Source of the DNA: Setaria digitata
Taxonomy: Eukaryota > Nematoda > Chromadorea > Rhabditida > Setariidae
Length of the DNA stretch: 22,743 nt
Reading direction: 5' to 3'
Assembly (NCBI GenBank): GCA_003640385.1
Contig: RCAB01000741.1
Span: 1 to 22,743, forward strand
Made by a program: the position numbers and the translations under genes
Notes under the pieces: generated by a model
The model's database searches: none
What the model saw: only the letters and a program-made list of their open reading frames with translations
What the model was told of the DNA's origin: nothing
In this document: piece by piece, positions 1 through 8,879 of the stretch
How positions within the stretch are numbered: position 1 is the first letter of the stretch
Layout of the letters: each line of letters opens with the position of its first letter

Positions 1-54
1 TCAAAATCTATTTAATCGGATTAATTTCTAATTAAAAGTTTGAAAATTCAGTTC

Positions 55-483
55 CTAGAGATAGAATTCATTAAAATTAATAGAAAATATTGGAATTTTC
101 TTTGCTAAAACTTTAGAAATGCATTTAAACTGGTAGAAAATATTGCAATTTTCCTTGGCAAACGCATTCGGTGAATACTTAATTAATACCTCCACGTTAA
201 TTACAGTTGATATCTGACGTTTCGGCAAATATATGCCTTTAAATAAACGCCGTTGATAACGCTCAATAGCTTTATCGATAATTTCACATTTCCCAATGAT
301 TGATACAAAATTAAAATTTTCAGCATCAACAATCAACGATGCGTTTTCGACAATGTTGATGAATTGTGGTTGCGGCCAGACGGCACCTTTCGAGCGAAAG
401 TGTGGATCAGGCCAACATTCAACCAAATTTTGACTAATTATTATTACGATATTAGTTAGCAGTAGTTGAAGAAATGTTAACAT
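55..483 (-). CDS. hex-1: Beta-hexosaminidase (GH20), N-terminal exon, partial
   Basis: This is the first coding exon of a lysosomal or secreted beta-N-acetylhexosaminidase, which removes terminal GlcNAc/GalNAc from glycoconjugates. Residues 1-21 are a hydrophobic signal peptide. The segment GAVWPQPQ (residues 33-40) matches the eukaryotic hexosaminidase N-terminal motif (human ALWPWPQ, C. elegans HEX-1 GVWPLPK). CEIIDKAIERYQRRLF (66-81) matches the conserved Cys plus 'AF-RYR-LLF' helix. An N-glycosylation sequon (NAS) lies at 47-49. Only the small N-terminal domain is present; the catalytic TIM barrel must lie left of the window. The start is supported by a TTTCAG acceptor 4 bases upstream. 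The reading frame stays open to position 55, but family similarity fades after about residue 100, so the true splice donor is probably between roughly 190 and 90 and could not be fixed. The family call is firm; the exon end and exact orthology are not. Confidence 0.75.
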   Translation of the reverse strand: MLTFLQLLLTNIVIIISQNLVECWPDPHFRSKGAVWPQPQFINIVENASLIVDAENFNFVSIIGKCEIIDKAIERYQRRLFKGIYLPKRQISTVINVEVLIKYSPNAFAKENCNIFYQFKCISKVLAKKIPIFSINFNEFYL

Positions 484-487
484 AATG

Positions 488-500
488 CTGAAAAAAAAAA
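488..500 (-). promoter_or_regulatory. Probable spliced-leader (trans-splice) acceptor of the hexosaminidase gene
   Basis: On the minus strand a run of ten T is followed by CAG and then four bases (CATT) before the ATG. A pyrimidine-CAG site this close to a start codon, with no coding exon recognisable upstream, is the usual appearance of an SL acceptor in nematodes. It could instead be a cis acceptor of an upstream noncoding exon. Confidence 0.5.
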
Positions 501-2836
501 CTTATCCTTTATCAAAATATTATTATTAATAATTCATTAATTAAGATACTATTGAAGTTTGAAAAGATAATGGCTAAATGTTGTCAGTTTACGGTAAATT
601 TAACAAAGAGTATAATTAAACTGTAAAATTTTGAGAAGTGTTTAAGAATGAGAAAAAATTTGCTGCTAAAAACAATTATCTCCAATGCATAAATTAGTTG
701 AATTGAAAAGCCTTTTTTTTTTAAACAAACGGTAGTTGTACTTATGATGATTCATAAAACCGTGATATTTTTGATGATTTTTCCATTTTCTTTTCTCTTT
801 TTTTTTCAAAAAAGAATATGAAAAATAAAAGAATTGACAAATTGCAAAGTCACAAAAAAGCTTTCAAATTGAAAGCTTAACTTCAATATTTGTAAAGTTT
901 GAAATTCCAATAGCACCATTTTAATAAGCATAGAAGGAACACAGAAGATAAAGAAAGAAAAAGGAAAGAGGAACAAATACTGAAAGAAAAAAAAGGAAAT
1001 ATTTCATGAAAAAGAAAAGTGATGAAAGATTAGTTTGAAAAGTTTTTGAGAAAAATTTCCTGAATCGAAAGAAAGCTGGTAAAATTATATCACTTGTAGA
1101 CTTCTTTTATTGATAAAAAAGAATAATGCCATCAAGTTGGCAGACAATGAAAATGCCACTTCACTAATATCGGAAGTGTTATATTTTAAATGCAAAAATT
1201 TTTTGCCTAAGCAAAATGATACAGTAATGTTTCAAATTTCAGTAGCAAGACAAATTATACAACAAATTTAAATTGCACAAATTTGTGGAACTTTAAAATT
1301 TGGGATATGTTTTAGGAAATGAAAATTTTATCTAACCAATTAAAATTAATAATATAATCCATGTGAAGATCTGTGATATAAAATTAGACCGGTCAATTAT
1401 ATAATTAATATAACGAAACTAGAGCTAATTAAGAAGAGACTGATAAAATATAGCAAGAGTGGAAATGCGACAGACTTGGCAGGAATTTTATTTCTGTAAC
1501 TAATTAACTGAATTTAGTTGGTTAATTAAACAATGCCAAACATTTCATTAAGATTAAAAAATATCACTAACTGGGCTTGCACTTTCAAAGTGTTAATCAG
1601 TACAATTTTTTTTCAAAAAAAAAAAGAAGAAGAAAAAAATTAAAAAGGCAAATAATTAGAAATTAAATAAAATAATTTTAATATTTTGCACATAAAAAAC
1701 TAACGCCTGACTTTTAGTTCTACGCAGTGAGAAAGTGTAACAACAGATGAGCTAAGCTAATATAAAAATTGCAAAGGATGATCCTGACAGGCTAATTAAT
1801 TAATTATTCCTTCTAATAGTTGCTTTTTAACACAAAAGCTTCTTTTTATTTAGATTCGAAAGAAAAGAAGGAAGAAAAAGTGCATAAAAAGTTGTAATTT
1901 TTGAAATGATTGAGAAATTTCCATTTAAGCATGTAACATTAAAATATATTAAATAATTGCTTAATAATTTCAATAAAAATTCAGAAAAAATTAATCAATT
2001 GTCGATTTTTTTTTCAAATTGTCTTATTATCACAATACATTACATTTTTCAATTCAATTCAATTTTATAAATAATTAATTATTGGTTTGTATAAAACTAT
2101 TATTATAAAAAATTAAATACTATATTAACAGTATTACGATGCTAAATATGGTCTAATGTTGATCAAGAACATAGATTTGTTTATTAACAACATAAAATTT
2201 CAACTTTGAAAAATAAATTTTTGGCAGTAAGTTTGGATTTAAAAAAAACAAACACTTTTAACGAAAAAAAAAAAGGGAAACAAACAGTTTCATAATATTA
2301 GTCCGTACATTTATCTTACTAAATTAATTTTACAAGCATTTTTGCTTCAACAATTTGTCTTATTTCATGCCTTCCCATCAAAAAAAAAAAGTAAATGAAA
2401 ATGAATGCAAAAAATTTTGAAATTCTTTTTTAAGCGCTTTTTTTGTAATTAATTTGCAAAAACTTTACTACATTTTTCTTATTCGATTATAGGACAATAG
2501 GCCGAGGGGTACCACCCTTTTAACTGCATGAATGAATGGATATTAATGAGCGTAATAAAGAGTGATTAGAAAAATATAATTTGGACAATAGAAATTAAAA
2601 TTAATCCAATTGTATTTTAATATTTTACCAATCGACACCACAAAAAATTTCAAAAAAAAGTGCTATATTGGATCGTAAATGAAAGAAAAAAAAAATTTGA
2701 TTACGAAAACGAGCTCGATGATATTTTCAACTAATCATTATCATCATCACAATAAAAACGACGAACATTGTGTGCGAACCCATTCATTCAGGCAGTTTAA
2801 TCTGATAGCATACAAAAAAAAATCGACGGGACAAGT
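501..2836. other. AT-rich intergenic region
   Basis: This is the left part of the spacer between the minus-strand hexosaminidase gene and TRMT11. The two genes are divergent, so promoter elements of the hexosaminidase gene should lie in its first few hundred bases. The sequence is dominated by A/T runs (for example near 1606-1626 and 2377-2390). I saw no coding exon, RNA gene or mobile element. A short GC-richer patch at about 2497-2515 has no recognised function. Confidence 0.6.
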
Positions 2837-2843
2837 TATAAAA
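2837..2843 (+). promoter_or_regulatory. TATA-like motif
   Basis: A perfect TATAAAA lies 11 bases before the ATG of the short ORF at 2855. In DNA this AT-rich such a match can be chance, and initiation 25-30 bases downstream would fall inside the ORF, so it cannot simply serve that start codon. Confidence 0.2.
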
Positions 2844-2854
2844 GAGATTTCGTG

Positions 2855-2983
2855 ATGTCGTGGTTATCGGGAGTTCTCGGGGAAATTTTGAGAGAGCTGG
2901 AAGCAGAGAGAGAGAGAGAGAAAGGAACGTTAATTGATCAAATTTATCAAATTACGGAATCATCGATGCACCTGATACGATAA
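2855..2983 (+). CDS. Candidate 42-residue ORF or first exon, unrecognised
   Basis: A short frame begins MSWLSGVLGEILRELEAERE and continues with a polar helical stretch to a TAA at 2981-2983. It lies in a patch (about 2700-2990) noticeably less AT-rich than its surroundings, and its codons use more C and G at third positions than the flanking DNA would give. The predicted peptide would be an amphipathic, Glu/Arg-rich helix. Part of this comes from a GA dinucleotide run at about 2905-2921, which by itself encodes Arg-Glu alternation. I do not recognise the protein and found no convincing donor leading to another exon. It may be a small protein, an orphan first exon, or a chance frame. Confidence 0.2.
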   Translation: MSWLSGVLGEILRELEAEREREKGTLIDQIYQITESSMHLIR

Positions 2984-5105
2984 CTAAGCACAACATAATG
3001 GTAAATTAAAACTTAAAAATGTTATGGTCGAACATCAGCAAACGTAAAAATTTGAATGGAAACAAAAAAGAAAGGAAAAATTCTTTCGTTATATTTGATA
3101 TTTGGTGGGCAAGTTCTTTTGTGCACTGTTTAATTTTACAATTATTTTGAAGTAATATTGAAAATAATGAAGTAATATAATCTAATTATTTCCGAAGATG
3201 TAAATTATAAATGAAGTTTCGAATTTCAATATTTTTGTTGATTAAAAATATTTTCAAGGAAGTTTAGAAAAATGCGAAATTATGTCAAGCATGAAATAAG
3301 ATGTAAGCATAATTTATTTAATTTTATCTAAATATTTGGGAGAAAACTTTTCTTTTCCTTTTTCTCATCGATTATTATATAAATTACAGCAATAAAACGT
3401 ATTAATTTTGCCATTGTTAATGAGAAACAGAAAAAATAAGTAATTTTGAAATTAAGTTTTAATCAAAGATGCAAAATTTTAACAGAATTTTCAGAAGTGA
3501 AAATTATTTAGACTTTCTTTCCTTGAAATGATCATGATAATCGAGGTAAAGTACTGAAAAACATATCAGGGATAATAATAATCGTAATTGCTAATAGAAA
3601 CAATAAAGGGCAATACCTAGTAATAATTAATAGTTAGACTAGTTGGTAGTAACTGACAAAGAACTAATTAACAGTAATTAATAACAACGAATAGCATGAA
3701 CAAAACAATCAATGCATTGCAAAATCATAAATTTATAAATTAACTGGAAAGAAAAAATTTGTAAATAATTGTATTTGAACAGTGAAGAAATAATTATACA
3801 GCTGTAAAAAATCATTAAATGAATGACAAAATAATTGAACTAATGACTAGTCGCTGTGAACAATTCATAAACCAGTTAAGATTATAATCTTGATATTTGT
3901 CACTTACTTTTATCCGTTTATCACTATCGATAAAAATCACTCATTGTTACGTTTAAATTGTAGACAAAATAATCATTTTCAGTGAAATAATCATTTTCAA
4001 TGAAATTAACAGGAATTGCATATTATTAGGATTATTAATTTGTAATTTGCTATGATTGTAAAAAGAAACAAAAAACTCATTCGGTTCGAATTAGTGAAAA
4101 TGAACAGAGAAAAAATTATGATTTAATTATTTTTAACTTGTAATTACACATTTCATCGATGTTACCCAGTGAGATAAGCTAACTAACTAGAAAGCGGTTT
4201 AATATTGTAACAAAAACTAACTGAACAAGAAATGATTTAATACTGTAAAGTAAGTGACCAGAAAACGGTACAAAAAAAAAAAAAAAGAAAAACCGCAAGA
4301 TAACTGGATGAGAAAGAGTTATATGCCATTAAGATTATGTATTTATGAGTTTATGAGGCAAGAATACGTAAGTAATTGTATTTTGTGAACGAAGAAGATG
4401 ATGAAGAGCAGTAGAAAATGATTAAATAAATAATAAAACTGGTTAAAGTAGTGGAAAATCGAAACAGATATAATGAGATTCAGAACAGGTTAAGATTATA
4501 TCACTTATATCATTATATCACCTTATCATTTATTGCTTTCTCTTATCAATCTCTCCCTCACCTCTCCAACCAACCGTTTCTCATATTAGCAAACAAGCAA
4601 CTCGTTCAATCGATGATGTTAGGAGTTATTTTAATGTTATTTAGAATCTATTATCAGTGTGTAATACCATCAATGATAAACAGAAATCGATCACTTCTTT
4701 TAGTTATCGAATTATTGTTACAGTCTATTGCAAATCAGTGGTAATCACTGCAACATTTGATAAGATCTTTATAGTCATTCTTAAATTATTTATCATCAGT
4801 ATGAGAATAATCTAATCATTACCATTCCTTCTATAAGTTAGTATTAGTATTTCGTTAACAATCAGAATTTCTTACTTCTTATCAATCAAGGACAGAGCAA
4901 TTAAGGACGGAGCGAAGTTAGAGAAAGCAAGACTCATTTACATGGTACCTTTTGTTTTCAACGTGTTCCTCAATCCAGGCCACGTAATAATTCGAGCGTA
5001 GTCGAGAGTTTTACTGGTCGAGGACGTTACGTTTAAGTTAAGTTTGAGTTGCGTGTAAGTTCGCAGTTGACATGGACAGATGATTCATGTAATTTCTAAT
5101 AGGAT
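2984..5105. other. AT-rich intergenic region upstream of TRMT11
   Basis: No convincing exon was found. An ORF of 97 codons at 4451-4744 starts with GTG, uses the local base composition and has no neighbouring splice context, so it was not accepted. The region holds an 18-nt tandem pair at 3967-4002 and a 14-bp palindrome at 3878-3891. About 4900-5100 is richer in CpG (several CG steps between 4985 and 5065) and is the likely promoter or outron of TRMT11. Confidence 0.55.
3967..4002. repeat. 18-nt tandem repeat, two copies
   Basis: Two adjacent 18-base units (AAATAATCATTTTCARTG) differ at one base. It is a small local duplication with no recognised function. Confidence 0.7.
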
Positions 5106-5118
5106 TTCTTCTTTTCAG
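5106..5118 (+). promoter_or_regulatory. Probable spliced-leader acceptor of TRMT11
   Basis: A pyrimidine tract ending in CTTTTCAG stands five bases (ATTTA) before the TRMT11 start codon. Family comparison places the natural N-terminus right after it, so no upstream coding exon is needed. This makes a trans-splice acceptor the simplest reading; a cis acceptor after a noncoding exon is the alternative. Confidence 0.55.
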
Positions 5119-5123
5119 ATTTA

Positions 5124-8100
5124 ATGCAAAAATTCATATTTCTCTTTTCGCAAGTACACGTTGATTTTCGACATGCTGAATTGGAAAGTATCTGTAATTT
5201 GTATGAAATTCCATGTAAGAACAATATTTCATTACTTTGCAGTCAGGTAATTTTTTTATTCTTTGAAAATGGTACTTCTGGCTAGACGATTATCATTGAG
5301 GCATTCTGAAGAAATGAAAGTGAGTAAAAGAAATTGTAAAATATTGTTATATATTTAGCTATTTAGCTGTCAGAAGAATTGCAGTAAATATTCACCAGAC
5401 TTGATGTATAGACGAACGTATGCTTTCCATTTCTTTAGTGATTCTGATCGGTGGCAACAAGAACGAAACGATTTTTTTTTTCCGGTTTGTAAGTTTATTT
5501 TTATCATTATATTATACAGCAGTGTTGCATTTCCAGCGACATGTTTATGTTTTCGAATTTCCATCCATCGACGATGTGATGACAATACTTTCGCGATCAG
5601 TTCTTATAAAATTCGCAGTCGAATGGATAGCAAGTTCTTGGGATTACGATGAACTCTGTGCATACATTTCAAAAGAAAGGCATAAAGTGAAAGTAAGGTT
5701 CCTAATTTGAAAGATTTATGCTCGAATGTGGAGGAAAGATTTCAAAGTTCTATGTGACAGGAAATTTTGCATGAATTTTGTAATCTCAAAGAGAAGTAAA
5801 AGACAATTCAGCTCAATTATTCTGTTTTACCGTTGTTGTGTAGGAGCCAATTCGCAATTGATTAGTGGCTTAAACTACGAAATCATTCTTCTCTTACAAT
5901 TCTCAATGAATTTCTTTCCTTTTCTAGTACAATGATTTCAAAAATTTGTTCTTGTTTCTTCTTTTCTATAAATTTTGAATTTCAGATTTACGATTCAGCT
6001 AATCAATCTTTTGCTATACGAGTACGGTCAGTTGGAAAAAAGAGCAGTCACAATCTGTCCCAGCAATCTTCCAGCATTATTATGGTATTTAATCCATTTA
6101 ATGTATCTTCTATTTGATTTATTTATTCACTCATCGCTTTTTTCTGACTGAAGTTGCGGAGATATTCGATCTCTCCAGTACTTTTTTTTTCGCTTTTCAG
6201 GATATTGGCAAAGCACTTAATTTTGAAAAATCCCCCGTTGATTTGAATAATCCATATAATAAATTTTATGTTATTGAAGAATACAATTCAGATTCACTTC
6301 AAAGACTTCATTTTGGGAAATTGGTATGATGTGAATTATTATTATGATATTTTGTATTCTTAATCACTGTTTTTCCTGTTTATTGTATCTGAAAGTGGTG
6401 AGTGGAGCTTCACAGTGCTCTAAAAGATATAATTTTGAGGAATTATAATTTTTTATAATTTGAGGAATTTTAAAAATATTCAGTTGTAGATTAAAGCAGT
6501 AATTTTTTTAACTTAACTTTTCATTGCTCTCTANATAGCTTTAAAAATATTCAGTTGTAGATTAAAGCAGTAATTTTTTTAACTTAACTTTTCATTGCTC
6601 TCTAATAAATTAGTAGGTAGGGTGTGGTCAAGGTCATTTGAAAAATCGTTACTGCTTGGCTGATCGATGTTACATCGGTAATACAACAATGGATCCAGAA
6701 TTATCTTTCCTCCAAGCTAATATAGCAAAAGTGAATAATGGTTCTGTTGTCCTTGATCCCTTTTGTGGAACAGGTGTGTTCGTTTCATTTGCCTCATTTA
6801 GTCGGTATTCTTCGATATATATATAACATGTTATTAATTTTTAATTAAAGCTGAAAGGAGTAGATGTAAGGTGTAGCAGACTTCGGACATCTTATTGCTT
6901 CCTTATTAATGAAGTGATTTCGTTTGACAATTTTCAGGTGGACTGTTGATTGCTGCTGCGCATTTCGGTGCTGCAGTTTTGGGAAGCGAGATAAACTATC
7001 AAATCGCCAGAGCTACTGGTAATGTGCTGTTTTAGTGACGATATATTTTGAAAATATTTTGGTGCTCTGTGTATTGATCATGAAAATTAGTATAAGAAAT
7101 TTTTTAATTTCGGACCAAGCACATGGCTTTTATAAAAATACTTATTTTTTGAATTTCGTTTATTTCGCGCTGGATTTCTTGTAGTTAGAAAATTCTATAA
7201 AGAAGCAAGAGTATTAAATGAAATTATTGAACGTAAAATTGTTCCAGAAAAAAGGAAAAATTTAGACTGTTGTTTAATTTCATCACTGTAGGTAGGTCAT
7301 CACGTGCTGGTGTACGATGTAATACGTCCAAGGAATCTGTCGCTGCTAACTTTCAACAGTATGGAATAGATGTTTATTTTATGGGTTTGGTGATAGCCGA
7401 TGCCAGTCAACATCAATTATGGCACCCTGGGTCACATTTCAATACCGCTCCTGTATTCGATGCAATAATTACTGATCGTAAATTTTATATTTTCCATGGG
7501 AAATAAATTTTGACTTCTGTCATTTCTGACAAATCCATATGATCATTCCAGTCCCGTATCTTTGCCAGCCACATTCTTTGACCGAATTTATGGCCGTTTC
7601 TATAGCTGTTTGTTTTTAATGCAATACGAATAGAGTAATGTCGTCAAAAAAAGCTTTTTTATTTGTCAGGTGTTTTCGTTTTTTTTTTTTCTAGCGCCTT
7701 ATGGAGTTAGAGAGAAAGGGCAAAAAGTTGGCATCAAAGGAAAGAAGGAATCATGGATAGTCAGTGATACTCATCAGTAAGTTCTTGTTACTTGGTTGAT
7801 TGATTTTTCTTTTTATTCTCATGGAATTTCATCGTATAATTTATGCATAAGTTACTTTTTTTTAGTGTAAATCATTATCCTGAAAAAACGAAATATTCGA
7901 TTTCCGCAACATTCCTTGATCTTATTAATCTCGCCAGCAAATTACTTGTTGTTGGTGGACGCTTACTGTTTTGGTTCCCTGTGTTCGACGATGAGTTAGT
8001 TATTTTGTTATTATCACAAAATTTATCATGAAAGAGCCTATCGCATACACTAACTAATCTAGTATGTGAAAAGAATCCGGTGTTTTTTTTTTTCATTCTC

Positions 8101-8845
8101 ATCTTTGTCTCATTATTCTTGCTTGACTAGCAGGCTTCTTAGCATAAAGTTATAGAAAAAAAAAAAAAAGCAAAACTGAAATGATTTAAACAGCTCTTTA
8201 TTAATTAATTTGCTACAAGAAATTTATTTAGATATGAATGGGATAAATTTCCAAAATCTTTTTATTCCAGATATAATTCATTACATATGCTATGAGTATT
8301 GATAATAATCTAATAATATTCATGTATACGGAATCGATTTAGCAAAATTATTGTAGAAGTATAAGAGGTCACTGTCTCCCTTACTGCTGAATTAATTATA
8401 CTTTAAACGTAATCACTAAAAACCGGTTTTAAAATGAAACATTAGAATCTGAATTTTTTTAATTGATCAATGCTAGTAGCTTGATTAGTGTTTTGTATTT
8501 CGCCTTCATGAATCTGCCAAGACATTACTGTATTGACTTCTAGATTATAATCTAGTAATTTTTATTGGATTTCCGTTTGTTCAACTGAAGGCGATACATA
8601 AATTTGTTATAATGTCAGTACTGCAATATTTTGCATTGTGACAATCCATTCTTTAGTGCTGCAGCAAAACGTAATTCTGTGCGCAGCAAATATTATTTGA
8701 TTCGTTATCTCCCGAAAAAGACGTTACTGATGGTAAGCATTCGTATCCTTGTGGACAGGTATCATCTTCTATTGAATTCGTGAACGTGCATAGCACAGGC
8801 ATGTATTTTCCCACTCTTAGCATTTGTCGTCCATTCGGGCATTCT

Positions 8846-8879
<34 letters not shown>

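Noticed and set aside
4080..4095. GGTTCGAAT resembling a tRNA B box
   Set aside because: No matching A box or cloverleaf arms could be found around it.
4451..4744. 97-codon plus-strand ORF
   Set aside because: It starts with GTG, its Leu/Ile/Tyr/Ser-rich composition follows local AT content, and it has no splice or homology support.
5269..5323. Possible small exon starting ATGGTACTTCTGG in TRMT11 intron 1
   Set aside because: Exon 1 and exon 2 join in phase and align with human TRMT11 without needing it.
5370..5652. Overlapping ORFs on both strands around TRMT11 exon 2
   Set aside because: They are shadows or intron read-through; only 5537-5692 in the frame giving VYVFEFPSIDDV aligns with TRMT11.
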